Source: Bacteroidia bacterium (GTDB lineage: Bacteria; Bacteroidota; Bacteroidia; Flavobacteriales; Flavobacteriaceae). From it: DNA of 64,000 nt. The stretch's first letter is position 1; the number at the start of each line of letters is the position of its first letter. The notes beneath the pieces are model-generated. The model was given only the letters and a program-made list of their open reading frames with translations. It did not search any database and was not told the DNA's origin. This document shows positions 9,701 through 17,510 of the stretch, piece by piece. Location: assembly GCA_030430385.1 (NCBI GenBank), contig JAUIFO010000006.1, positions 124,001-188,000 of the forward strand. Reading direction: 5' to 3'. The position numbers and the translations under genes were made by a program.

Positions 9701-10020
9701 AAAATAGCAACCTCTACTTGATTGTCTTGAGTTGTATTGGCAATTCTATTTTCAAGTTCATCGAGACTAATTAATCGTGTTTGATTACTTGCATTATGTA
9801 ATTCAGATAAAGCTTGTCTGAAGTATTTGTAGGTTGCAGTATTGCTCTCTTCTGTTTTGTTGAAACTGTACAGATTGGCAAATTGCGTGACACGTTCGTA
9901 AATAATTCCTGAATTTACAGAAGATTGGTTGACATTGACCAACATAGAATCTAGTTTGGTCTGAGCTGAGATAGTACTATAAAATAGTATAGCCACTATC
10001 AAAAAATGAAAAAATTTCAT
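6775..10020 (-). CDS. Large secreted alpha/beta-hydrolase-like protein with T9SS sorting domain
   Basis: 1081 residues. A Sec signal peptide (MKFFHFLIVAILFYSTISAQ) is followed by a roughly 230-residue N-terminal region and then an alpha/beta-hydrolase-like core. In that core, KPVIIIDGFDPGDRRK resembles strand 3 with an oxyanion region, and IAIVGPSMGGQISRY is a GxSxG nucleophile elbow with Ser438. Later His candidates (for example DHGSF and DHKTR) cannot be assigned by eye. A Cys-containing, Ig-like region (about 830-980) follows, and the C-terminus (about 1000-1081, FLIYPVPADDTLNVKV... GVYTLVIEFDD) is a type A T9SS sorting domain. Probably an extracellular lipase or esterase; the substrate is unknown. 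It is expressed alone, behind a terminator shared with the opposing gene. Confidence 0.85.
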   Translation of the reverse strand: MKFFHFLIVAILFYSTISAQTKLDSMLVNVNQSSVNSGIIYERVTQFANLYSFNKTEESNTATYKYFRQALSELHNASNQTRLISLDELENRIANTTQDNQVEVAILNTPFHILNYNYENQNAGGLLLDETNDTFSEISGQPSFFELQTTIVSPTKSILKGLDVTFIFNEELYLTNEGNSIKTLTMNFGSNTQTIISDGILNTQTINIPYYSSGTKTIECHVIYNDDTELTTKASFYFHHTPINPSAGNLYGLCTSIDPRAQDQFITAEEDFKGYLDNDPRIYPRIDYRIFYADESFHEDLEVYKPVIIIDGFDPGDRRKIQDCDCELDPQCASASLSNGVFDPDRHRSMTDLMRYTDNIGENQNILSNLRAQGYDVIMVNQPTYNTTNLDTGETVTIDGGAYYIESNALALVALIKHIKQRLTEVNSDEDIAIVGPSMGGQISRYALAYMEQKFEETNDPDWDHKTRLWVSVDSPHLGANIPLGDQALIYLAGPVSGSDSANDFYFNQLGSIAAKQQLIEFHRNPLYPFDGPSVPYLANDEFLNGRVASQGYTYDHGSFFFRNYYNNQESNGLADSHGYPLNLRKIALVNGSLTGKTIGHNGENVLNIRGFQRVEIDLWIGSIVFDIHIASLESDFMPSNTAGFKKIARFKAGFDNITHQAMNINSRDNMDIVPGGWFAAQSEIAESILGTSPVNDLGGSFWEYPGNNIFYWFSNFSGDSEWQLREFRPNHSFIPSFSAIAHKNPDQSWLDPLDYNLVCKNDTYFDSYFGHDENTQHTSFTKESADWLFKELAGEEQLPNYPLENDDLNGDTSFCIDEIRTYAFGACKLPSHPTWYVSPNLEILDINNVTQSITVKALSNGNAHVSAIIEDGRSFNKNIFIGQPDVISIEKVSKIKTGLTDPINTIDSCEDIAFKLNMLPSNEEVFEVEWEQISSNFTWSTSDDEYVIISPQCNGQIFFKVRMKNDCGWSDWKTIEYDIKHCNDNCSDSNSGSITSDKFLIYPVPADDTLNVKVTNQDIGLLLDSQNLVIKLFTSSGWLVYEANATSTHTSINVSNLIAGVYTLVIEFDDILETHQIIIQ

Positions 10021-10067
10021 AATTTTGAGGGATTTTAGTTAATAAATGATGTTGATTAAAATTATAT

Positions 10068-10093
10068 GTAGAGGCAAATGGCAGTTTGCCTCT
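10068..10093 (-). terminator. Terminator-like hairpin after the small lipoprotein gene
   Basis: TAGAGGCAAA and TTTGCCTCTA are separated by 6 nt, 10 nt past the stop at 10104. The T-run is stronger on the plus strand, so efficiency on the minus strand is uncertain. Confidence 0.5.
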
Positions 10094-10103
10094 ATTTTTT
10101 TAC

Positions 10104-10721
10104 CTATGGAAAATCTGCTTCGTCAATTGTATCCCATTTAAAGTCGAATCGCCCATTGGTTATTTGAATAGTATCGTGAGGTGTTTCAAAATTTCTTACA
10201 CTTCCAGAAAAGGTTCCAGAAACTAGCCTTAAAGTGAGATCATAATTAGTGATGTTAATAATTCCTGAATTTTCGTAGGATAGATAAGTCTGATAATTCC
10301 CAACATCGTCTCGCCAAATACGACAATGCATGTAGGAGTTCTGCATACCATCAATACTAGTTAATCCATTAGATTCATCTACAATATATTCATCAATAGT
10401 GTTTTGATGAAGGTTTTGAATGTGTATAAATAAACTGGTTGTTTTTTCACTCTTATGATCATTAAGATCATATTCTTGGTAAAGAGAGTTTCCTGTTGGG
10501 TCTCCCCAAACTAAAACTGCAGGATCACTATTATTAAATGTTCCATCGCCATCACGAGGTAAAAAAAGAATATCATCAATGTAACACCCAAAAGTGTTTG
10601 CGCCTGTTTGCGTAATAGGAGGTAAGGTGCGCTCATTTGTTGGGGAAGTGTCGGTGTCGTCGTCATTGCCGCAACTAAATAGTAGGATTGCTAGCAATGC
10701 TAAATAGAGAGATTGTTTCAT
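10104..10721 (-). CDS. Small lipoprotein (DUF6252-like)
   Basis: 205 residues. SPII signal peptide with lipobox AILLFSC, then an acidic tether (GNDDDTDTSPTNE). The mature part begins with the pattern TGANTFGCYIDDILFLPRDG, typical of a family of Bacteroidota lipoproteins that I tentatively associate with DUF6252. The rest is beta-rich, with a closing strand repeat ending RFDFKWDTID. Function unknown; probably periplasmic or surface-exposed. It follows the 344-residue T9SS cargo gene, from which it is separated by a terminator. Confidence 0.78.
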   Translation of the reverse strand: MKQSLYLALLAILLFSCGNDDDTDTSPTNERTLPPITQTGANTFGCYIDDILFLPRDGDGTFNNSDPAVLVWGDPTGNSLYQEYDLNDHKSEKTTSLFIHIQNLHQNTIDEYIVDESNGLTSIDGMQNSYMHCRIWRDDVGNYQTYLSYENSGIINITNYDLTLRLVSGTFSGSVRNFETPHDTIQITNGRFDFKWDTIDEADFP

Positions 10722-10802
10722 AAAATTGTTGTTTAGAAGACTAATATAATAAAAATATAGAAAATAATCTACATTGTTTTCATAATATTTTATTAAGGTA
10801 CA

Positions 10803-10832
10803 AAAAAACCGCTCTTAATCAAGGCGGTTTTT
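10803..10832 (-). terminator. Rho-independent terminator of the T9SS cargo gene
   Basis: AAAACCGC and GCGGTTTT with an 11-nt loop and T-runs on both strands, about 25 nt beyond the stop of the 344-residue gene. Confidence 0.75.
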
Positions 10833-10856
10833 TTGTCATCTTTGTTTAGGTAAGGT

Positions 10857-11891
10857 TTACTTCTTGATAAATCGTTTTGTGATATTTCCTTCAGAAGTTT
10901 TCATTTGAATCAAATACAATCCAGACTGTAGGCTAGACACGTTTATAGATTCAAAATTATCATTAAGCTTGATAAAGGTCCTTCCATTCAAATCTGTGAT
11001 TTGTAAAGATTTGATTGTATTTAAATCTGAAGTTGAAATGTTCAAGACATTTGCTGTAGGATTAGGGAACAGTTTAATATCACTCAACTGAAGCGTGTTA
11101 TTTGCGATACTTAATGTGCTTCTATCTTGTGCTTCATAAAGTGCAATCGTATCCATAAATTGATTACCAAAGGCATCAATGTCAAATTCGTTTGTTGATG
11201 TTCTAAACACCAAACTGCCATCTGAATCATCAAAGTAATAATAACCAGTTTGCGTAACAGTTCCTATATTAAATATTCCAGCAACAATAAGTGTTACGTC
11301 TAAAACCGTTTTAATTCTTGTAACACTACCACTGTAAGGTCCTAATCCAAAATCGTTAAGGTTTAGTGTTCCGTGAGCATCAACATCAGTAATAAAAGTA
11401 CCAGAGCAAGTACCATTAACATTAGTGCCATCAACACTACCTGCAAATGTTCCGCTTACAGTATCTGCATTAGAATATCCAAAACTTAAAGGGAAAGTAC
11501 CTAACGTTGCATTGTTAGATAAATTTAATTCTAAACCTTCTTGGGCAGCACCTGTAATAGATATTTGGTTGGCTACATCTCTAATAAACAATCTACTTTC
11601 AGCTGGAGGCATTACGTCTGTGGTAACAACTAAAACTTCAGTAGTTCCTGGATATGTGCTTTGTTCACCAGCGCTAGGTGCTACATTGGTATCGGTATTG
11701 GTGCCAACTTGAGATAGTGAGGTAAAATTCCAAGTGACGCTAGCACCTGAAGCACTTTCGTCTAGTAACACAGTGGAATCAATAATTGCATAATCTGTTT
11801 CAGTGTCATTGACAAACTGATTAATAGGAGCCTGAGCAAAACTAAAGTAAGAGGCAAATAATAATAATACGTAAAGTAATTGTTGTTTCAT
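10857..11891 (-). CDS. Secreted protein with T9SS C-terminal sorting domain
   Basis: 344 residues with a Sec signal peptide (LLFASYFSFAQA) and a beta-sandwich-like N-terminal region of about 240 residues rich in Thr, Ser and Gly (TETDYAIIDSTVLLDESASGASVTWNFTSLSQVG). The last 75 residues form a type A T9SS sorting domain (LFPNPTANVLNISTSDLNTIKSLQITDLNGRTF... SGLYLIQMKTSEGNITKRFIKK). It would be exported through the outer membrane, cleaved and anchored or released. No catalytic motif is visible. A conserved opening (DxxxTWNF) suggests an adhesin- or matrix-type protein, but that is inference. Confidence 0.85.
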   Translation of the reverse strand: MKQQLLYVLLLFASYFSFAQAPINQFVNDTETDYAIIDSTVLLDESASGASVTWNFTSLSQVGTNTDTNVAPSAGEQSTYPGTTEVLVVTTDVMPPAESRLFIRDVANQISITGAAQEGLELNLSNNATLGTFPLSFGYSNADTVSGTFAGSVDGTNVNGTCSGTFITDVDAHGTLNLNDFGLGPYSGSVTRIKTVLDVTLIVAGIFNIGTVTQTGYYYFDDSDGSLVFRTSTNEFDIDAFGNQFMDTIALYEAQDRSTLSIANNTLQLSDIKLFPNPTANVLNISTSDLNTIKSLQITDLNGRTFIKLNDNFESINVSSLQSGLYLIQMKTSEGNITKRFIKK

Positions 11892-11953
11892 GTTTAATGG
11901 TTTGATTTATTGTTGTTTACGAATTTATATAAATAATTTAACTTATAAATAAA

Positions 11954-11977
11954 AAAGACCTCATAATTGAGGTCTTT
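11954..11977 (-). terminator. Rho-independent terminator of fbaA-accD
   Basis: AAAGACCTCA and TGAGGTCTTT with a 4-nt loop, 2 nt past the accD stop; T-run on the minus strand. Confidence 0.85.
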
Positions 11978-11979
11978 GT

Positions 11980-12837
11980 TTAAGGTCTAAGAGGTTGATT
12001 TTTTATTAAGTCGATGTATAAATTGACTTTGTCTTTTAAATCTTTTCTATGCGTTATAAAGTCTAAAAATCCGTGTTCTAATAAGAATTCAGACGTCTGA
12101 AATCCCTCAGGTAATTCTTGTCCGGTTGTGTCTCTAACGACACGAGGACCAGCAAAACCTATAAGTGCTCCAGGTTCACTAATATTGATATCGCCTAACA
12201 TCGCAAACGATGCTGTGGTTCCTCCTGTAGTTGGATCTGTACATAACGAAATGTATGGAATACCTGCATCTGCTAGTTGTGCAAGCTTCACTGAAGTTTT
12301 AGCAAGCTGCATTAGTGATAAGGCTGCTTCCATCATACGTGCTCCACCTGATTTAGAAATGATCATGAATGGAATTTTTTTCTTTAGTGCATAATCAGCA
12401 GCTCTAGCAATTTTCTCACCTACAACACTTCCCATTGAACCACCAATAAAAGAGAAGTCCATACAAGCGATAACTAAGTCATTTCCTTTTGATTTGCCTA
12501 CAGCAGTTCTAACCGCATCTTTAAGATTTGTTTTTTCCTGAGCAGCTTTTAAACGATCAGGATATTTTTTTGTGTCCACAAATTTTAAAGGATCTTTTGA
12601 GGTAAGATCAGTATCTAACTCTTTAAATTTATTATCGTCAAATAATATTTCAAAGTATTCTTTACTTCCAATTCTAACGTGGTAGCCATCTTCTGGACTA
12701 ACATAAAAGTTTTGTTCTAATTCTTTAGTATCTACAATTTTTCCGGTTGGAGACTTGTACCACAAGCCTTTGGGAGTGTCTTTCTTTTCTTCAGTAGACG
12801 TTTGAATCCCTTTGTCTTTTCTTTTAAACCAAGCCAT
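11980..12837 (-). CDS. accD: Acetyl-CoA carboxylase carboxyltransferase subunit beta
   Basis: 285 residues. Transfers the carboxyl group from carboxybiotin to acetyl-CoA in fatty acid synthesis, together with AccA. The crotonase-fold core is well conserved ([81 protein letters not shown]). The N-terminal domain that carries a four-Cys zinc ribbon in E. coli AccD is present ([34 protein letters not shown]), but all four cysteines are replaced. It lies 38 nt downstream of fbaA in the same direction, so glycolytic and lipid genes probably share a transcript ending at the hairpin just past the stop. Confidence 0.96.
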   Translation of the reverse strand: MAWFKRKDKGIQTSTEEKKDTPKGLWYKSPTGKIVDTKELEQNFYVSPEDGYHVRIGSKEYFEILFDDNKFKELDTDLTSKDPLKFVDTKKYPDRLKAAQEKTNLKDAVRTAVGKSKGNDLVIACMDFSFIGGSMGSVVGEKIARAADYALKKKIPFMIISKSGGARMMEAALSLMQLAKTSVKLAQLADAGIPYISLCTDPTTGGTTASFAMLGDINISEPGALIGFAGPRVVRDTTGQELPEGFQTSEFLLEHGFLDFITHRKDLKDKVNLYIDLIKNQPLRP

Positions 12838-12875
12838 GTAATTTAGATTTCGTTAATTAGTTAGTTAATGCAAAT

Positions 12876-13943
12876 TTATAAAGTATTTACATTATTAAGG
12901 TCTTCAAAGGCCTTTTTTAATCGTTCAACAAAAGCATTTTCGCCTTTACGTAGCCAAACTCTAGGGTCATAATACTTTTTGTTTGGAATATCATCACCTT
13001 CAGGGTTTCCTATTTGCGATTGCAAATACGCTTCTTTTTCACTCATGTAATCTCTTATACCACTCATAAAAGCATATTGCATGTCTGTATCAATATTCAT
13101 TTTGATCACACCATAACCAATAGCTTCTCTAATTTCTTCGACTGTAGAACCAGAACCACCATGAAAAACAAAGTCGATGTGGTTATGAGGTAGGTTATGC
13201 TTTTTAGATAAATATTCTTGTGAATTTTTTAGAATTTTTGGAGTCAATTTTACGTTTCCAGGTTTGTAAACACCATGAACATTTCCAAAAGCAGCAGCTA
13301 TGGTAAATTGATCACTTATTTTACTTAATTCTTCATAAGCATAAGCAACTTCTTCAGGTTGTGTATATAATTTTGAAGCATCCACATCGCTATTGTCAAC
13401 GCCATCTTCTTCACCACCAGTAATACCTAACTCTATTTCTAGGGTCATTCCCATTTTACTCATGCGCTCGAGATACCTTTTACAGATCTCCATATTTTCT
13501 TCAATTGGCTCTTCTGATAAATCAATCATATGAGAACTGTATAAAGGTTTGCCAGTTTCTTTGAAATGTGCTTCACTAGCATCTAACAAACCATCTATCC
13601 AAGGTAATAGTTTTTTAGCACAGTGATCTGTATGAAGAATTACAGGAACATCATAAGCTTCAGCCATGTGATGAACATGTTTTGCTCCAGCAATAGATCC
13701 AGCAATAGCAGCTTTTTGATCGTCATTGCTTAAGCCTTTTCCTGCATTGAATTGAGCACCTCCGTTTGAAAACTGTATAATCACAGGTGCATTTAAAGCT
13801 TTTGCTGTTTCTAAAACACCGTTAATTGAATTTGATCCAATTACATTTACAGCTGGTAAAGCAAACCCTTTGTCTTTGGCTAATTTGAAAATCTCTTGAA
13901 CTTCTCTTCCAGTTGCAACTCCACCTTTAATATTATGACTCAT
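12876..13943 (-). CDS. fbaA: Class II fructose-bisphosphate aldolase
   Basis: 355 residues, the class IIA length. Zn2+-dependent cleavage of fructose 1,6-bisphosphate to DHAP and glyceraldehyde 3-phosphate. Zinc ligands and catalytic Asp are visible in HTDHCAKKLLPW (Asp and His), in the Glu/His regions (ELGITGGEEDGVDNS; AAFGNVHGVYKPG) and in FVFHGGSGSTVEEI (His). NMDTD-type phosphate binding is seen as KMNIDTDMQYAF. It leads the fbaA-accD transcript. On the minus strand TATTTTTG (13977-13984), 34 nt before the ATG, fits the -7 consensus. Confidence 0.97.
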   Translation of the reverse strand: MSHNIKGGVATGREVQEIFKLAKDKGFALPAVNVIGSNSINGVLETAKALNAPVIIQFSNGGAQFNAGKGLSNDDQKAAIAGSIAGAKHVHHMAEAYDVPVILHTDHCAKKLLPWIDGLLDASEAHFKETGKPLYSSHMIDLSEEPIEENMEICKRYLERMSKMGMTLEIELGITGGEEDGVDNSDVDASKLYTQPEEVAYAYEELSKISDQFTIAAAFGNVHGVYKPGNVKLTPKILKNSQEYLSKKHNLPHNHIDFVFHGGSGSTVEEIREAIGYGVIKMNIDTDMQYAFMSGIRDYMSEKEAYLQSQIGNPEGDDIPNKKYYDPRVWLRKGENAFVERLKKAFEDLNNVNTL

Positions 13944-13976
13944 TTTATGATTTTTATTGGTTGAAAATTAAGTGCT

Positions 13977-13984
13977 CAAAAATA
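13977..13984 (-). promoter_or_regulatory. Putative -7 promoter element of fbaA
   Basis: TATTTTTG on the minus strand matches TAnnTTTG, 34 nt upstream of the fbaA start. No clear -33 TTG at ideal spacing. Confidence 0.4.
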
Positions 13985-14061
13985 CGTAATTTTTCAATAA
14001 AAGTGACTTTTATTAGCAGATAGATGTCCTCAGAATTTACGAAAACGTTATTGTAGAAATA

Positions 14062-16596
14062 TTAGAAAGGATAGTTTATACCAATGTTATATACTGCGTT
14101 TCCGAAGTTATAATTTTTAAACCAACGACTCCCTAAAGGTCTAGAAGGATCATAAGTTTTAAAACCAATATCTAACCTAAGTACAAAGAAGCTAAAGTCA
14201 TAACGCAAACCAAAACCAGATCCAATAGCGATATCTTCAAGTGAACTTAAACCATCAAAAGTAGCTTGCTCATCTTCAACATCGTCTAAGGCATTCCAAA
14301 TGTTTCCTGCATCTACAAAAATGGCACCATTAAATCTTCCAACGAGATTAAAGCGTTGCTCAGCACTTAAGGTAAGTTTCATATTGGCTTCATTAAACTC
14401 ATTTGTTGAAATCGAGCTTCCAGGGCCAAGGTTATAGGCTGTCCAAGCTCTAATGTCATTAGGTCCACCAGCAAAGAAACTTTCGGCGAAAGGAATGTTA
14501 TCTGAATTTCCATAAGGAATGGCAATTCCAAAATAACTTCTAATAGCGAAGACATTTTTCTTACCAAGATCCCAATGTTTTACATAATCAAATTCTGTTT
14601 TGATAAATTGAGAGAAAGGCACATTAAACAATTCGTATTTGTCATCGCTATTTTTATTTAAGTTTAAAGCTTTCGAAATTGAGGTGAAAAAGTTTCCAGC
14701 ACTTTCTACTCTAAAACGAAGTATTGAAAAATCATTATCAAATAAGCTTTCTCTTCGGTCTTTTACATAATTGAAACTTGATGATAAAATAAGGTTGTCT
14801 TCCGTAAGGCGATCTTTTCGTTGCGCAATATTACTGACGTCTTGATAACTGTCGTCATCTGGTTGTAAAATTGTTGAATTCGATAAAACATCATCAATAA
14901 AATTATCTGCACCATCAGGAATGGATAAATCGTCTGATGGATTTACATAATTAATATCTTGAGCGATTTGATTTAAACGGTCAAACGAGTTTTGATATAC
15001 ACCGAAATAATTACTAACATTCAGGTTCTTTACAAACTGAATATTAAATAAATCAACATCATTAGTAACTGTTTTTGAGGGGAACCAATTGTAATTTAAA
15101 GATCCTGTTAATGTCTGTTTGTCTAATCCAATATTCTGTTGACTCGTTGCACCTATGGTGATCCTAGTACTGGGCGACATGTATTTTGGGATAATTTTTT
15201 CTGTATTAAAAGGAAGAAATAATCGCGGAATATTTAATCTCAGATTACCACCAAACTCAGTGATATCAAAAAACTGATCATTAGAATTTGAAGCATCTCG
15301 CGAAGCTCCAATTGATCCTAAACCAGAAATTTCAAGAGTCTCAGCACCTCTAAAAATGTTTCGTATGATAAGTCCAGTACTGGCAGTAAATCCTACCGTT
15401 TGAATGTTACTCTGCGTAACATCAAAATCAAATCCTAGATCATATTTCTTTTTTGGAGATAAATAAATATTCGCTGTTAAAGTAGTGTCTTGCTCATTTT
15501 CAATGTATTTGATGTCTGGATAATTAAAGGCTTTTAACTGACTCAAATACCTGTAAGTTCGTGTTCTATCAATATCTCTGAACACTCTATCTTTCGTTAT
15601 AAAAATAGCATCTGTTAATGCTTTGGGTCTGTATTTTAATTTATTATGGCTATACAAGTTGTAATTTCCATATTGAACGGAGTCTGTTATTGGCAGATTT
15701 CTGTTTTCATAGCGATGATCGGTAAAAATGTTAACCTCTTTTATTTTATAAATTTTGAAAGGTTCTCGTGAAATAGAATCGCCATTTCTAATGGCTCTAT
15801 TCTTAATAATTAATTCAGAATTTACCTTGTATCCAGGAATAATGGTATCGATATCAAATGATATGTAATCTTGACCAAAATAAAATAGACCAGAGTTTCT
15901 TAATTCTGTGGCAAGTCTATTGCGTTCTCTGGTAAAATTAGCTTCGTCAAATTGCTGTCCAGAATTAATTAATGAGCCTTTTTTGAATGTGCTCTTATAC
16001 AATGAATCGATAATAGGCGACTCAATTCTTGACGATATTGTATCTAACATATACGGATTTCCCTTTGTTACTTTATAGGTAACTTTTGCTTTTTGACTGC
16101 TATCTTTTTGGACATCATAGGATGTTTCAACATCAAACCAACCTTTACTAAAAAAATATTTTCTGAGCTCTGCTGTTGTTTTTTGAGCTTTTTTATCATT
16201 ATAAATTGCTGGAGGTTCACCTGTAGTCTTCCACCATTTATTGACCTTCTTTTTAGAATTTATTAAAGCTTCATATTGTTTTAAGGATAATAATTTTTTT
16301 AATCCCGTTCTTGGGTTTTCAGGGTTTCTGTACTTCGCATCTAAAATAGAATCAATGTTAGATCTGGCAATATTATAGATGTGAAGTCTAAGTGGTATGC
16401 CTAGTAATTTTCCATTAGGTTTTTGATAAATGAGGTTATTTATAGTTTCCGACTTATCTTTCTTGTCATCTACAATCACTTCAGTTTCGGTAAGTAAGTG
16501 CTCATCTTTGCCAACATTTTTCATAACATTACATGATGTTACGACAGTTGCAAACACAAAAAAACACAATATGTTAAGCAGGCTTTTTTTCAACAA
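14062..16596 (-). CDS. tamL: TamL-type Omp85 outer-membrane lipoprotein (BamA/TamA family)
   Basis: 844 residues. The signal peptide ends in a lipobox (FATVVTSC-NVMK), so this is a lipid-anchored Omp85 protein, as described for Bacteroidota TamL. N-terminal POTRA-like repeats span roughly 90-380 (KGWFDVETSYDVQKDSSQKAKVTYKVTKGNPYMLDTI), followed by a C-terminal 16-strand barrel with the hallmark FFAGGPNDIRAWTAYNLGPG (VRGF/RGW-like loop 6 motif) and the terminal GINYPF strand. It probably works with TamB in outer-membrane assembly. The start is TTG at 16596 (a second TTG follows at 16593); no usable in-frame ATG precedes the lipobox. It is divergent from the TrmH gene and upstream of fbaA. Confidence 0.9.
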   Translation of the reverse strand: MLKKSLLNILCFFVFATVVTSCNVMKNVGKDEHLLTETEVIVDDKKDKSETINNLIYQKPNGKLLGIPLRLHIYNIARSNIDSILDAKYRNPENPRTGLKKLLSLKQYEALINSKKKVNKWWKTTGEPPAIYNDKKAQKTTAELRKYFFSKGWFDVETSYDVQKDSSQKAKVTYKVTKGNPYMLDTISSRIESPIIDSLYKSTFKKGSLINSGQQFDEANFTRERNRLATELRNSGLFYFGQDYISFDIDTIIPGYKVNSELIIKNRAIRNGDSISREPFKIYKIKEVNIFTDHRYENRNLPITDSVQYGNYNLYSHNKLKYRPKALTDAIFITKDRVFRDIDRTRTYRYLSQLKAFNYPDIKYIENEQDTTLTANIYLSPKKKYDLGFDFDVTQSNIQTVGFTASTGLIIRNIFRGAETLEISGLGSIGASRDASNSNDQFFDITEFGGNLRLNIPRLFLPFNTEKIIPKYMSPSTRITIGATSQQNIGLDKQTLTGSLNYNWFPSKTVTNDVDLFNIQFVKNLNVSNYFGVYQNSFDRLNQIAQDINYVNPSDDLSIPDGADNFIDDVLSNSTILQPDDDSYQDVSNIAQRKDRLTEDNLILSSSFNYVKDRRESLFDNDFSILRFRVESAGNFFTSISKALNLNKNSDDKYELFNVPFSQFIKTEFDYVKHWDLGKKNVFAIRSYFGIAIPYGNSDNIPFAESFFAGGPNDIRAWTAYNLGPGSSISTNEFNEANMKLTLSAEQRFNLVGRFNGAIFVDAGNIWNALDDVEDEQATFDGLSSLEDIAIGSGFGLRYDFSFFVLRLDIGFKTYDPSRPLGSRWFKNYNFGNAVYNIGINYPF

Positions 16597-16718
16597 AAAT
16601 GGATTAGAAATGTGATGTCATTCAAATGTAATGTTTTAATGTGCTTTAGCATAACAAAAAATAGACCAAAAAAGTATTACTTTGTAAATGTAAGAGCTCT
16701 AACAAAAGTAAATACATT

Positions 16719-17432
16719 TTGAGTATAACAAAGAATGAGATAAAATTTATTAAATCGCTGTCGCAAAAAAAGTACAGACTTCAAGAACAACTTTTTATTG
16801 TTGAAGGTGTTAAGGGGATTTTAGAATTTTTGAAATCAGATTTCAAATTACATCAGCTATTCACTACAAAAGCTATTTTTGATGTTCATTCGACCTTAAT
16901 TTCTGAAGCTGAATTAAAACGTATTAGTAGTTTAAAGTCTCCAAATACAGCATTGGCTATTTTTAAAATTCCTGTGAGTAAATCAATTTCAGAAAATGGC
17001 TTAATAATGGCTTTAGACGATGTTCGTGATCCAGGAAATTTAGGAACCATCATTAGATTATGCGATTGGTTTGGTATTGATCAACTACTCTGTAGTCAAG
17101 CCACTGTAGATTGTTTTAATCAAAAAGTTGTGCAAGCTACAATGGGATCTCTTACAAGAGTTCGTGTTGTGTATTTAGATTTAGAACCCTTTTTAAAGCA
17201 GTGTAGTCTTCCTGTTTATGGAACGTTTATGGATGGCGAAAGTATTTACAAGACACAATTTCCAAAAGAAGGCGTTATTGTTATGGGAAATGAAGCGAAT
17301 GGCATTTCATCTCAAATTGAAGCCAACGTAGATCATCGAATAGGCATTCCTAGATTCGGTAAGACTAAAGTTACAGAGAGCTTAAACGTGGCAACTGCTG
17401 CAGCTATTATTTTAAGTGCGTTTAAAGGCTAA
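16719..17432 (+). CDS. TrmH-family (SpoU) RNA 2'-O-methyltransferase
   Basis: 237 residues. The N-terminal substrate-binding domain starts SITKNEIKFIKSLSQKKYRLQEQLFIVEGVKGILEFL. The SPOUT domain follows with motif 1 (LDDVRDPGNLGTIIRLCDWFGIDQLL), motif 2 (IVMGNEANGIS) and motif 3 (IPRFGKTKVTESLNVATAAAIILS), which form the knotted SAM site. It methylates a ribose 2'-OH in tRNA or rRNA; the exact nucleotide cannot be told. The start appears to be TTG at 16719, since no in-frame ATG precedes SITKN. It is divergent from tamL across a 122-nt intergenic region and followed by the T9SS plug gene. Confidence 0.93.
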   Translation: MSITKNEIKFIKSLSQKKYRLQEQLFIVEGVKGILEFLKSDFKLHQLFTTKAIFDVHSTLISEAELKRISSLKSPNTALAIFKIPVSKSISENGLIMALDDVRDPGNLGTIIRLCDWFGIDQLLCSQATVDCFNQKVVQATMGSLTRVRVVYLDLEPFLKQCSLPVYGTFMDGESIYKTQFPKEGVIVMGNEANGISSQIEANVDHRIGIPRFGKTKVTESLNVATAAAIILSAFKG

Positions 17433-17510
17433 AGATATTCTTAAATTACTTTCACTAGAATTCACAAAGGCATAGAATTTGCATATCTTTATGTCGTTAA
17501 AAAAATCTTT

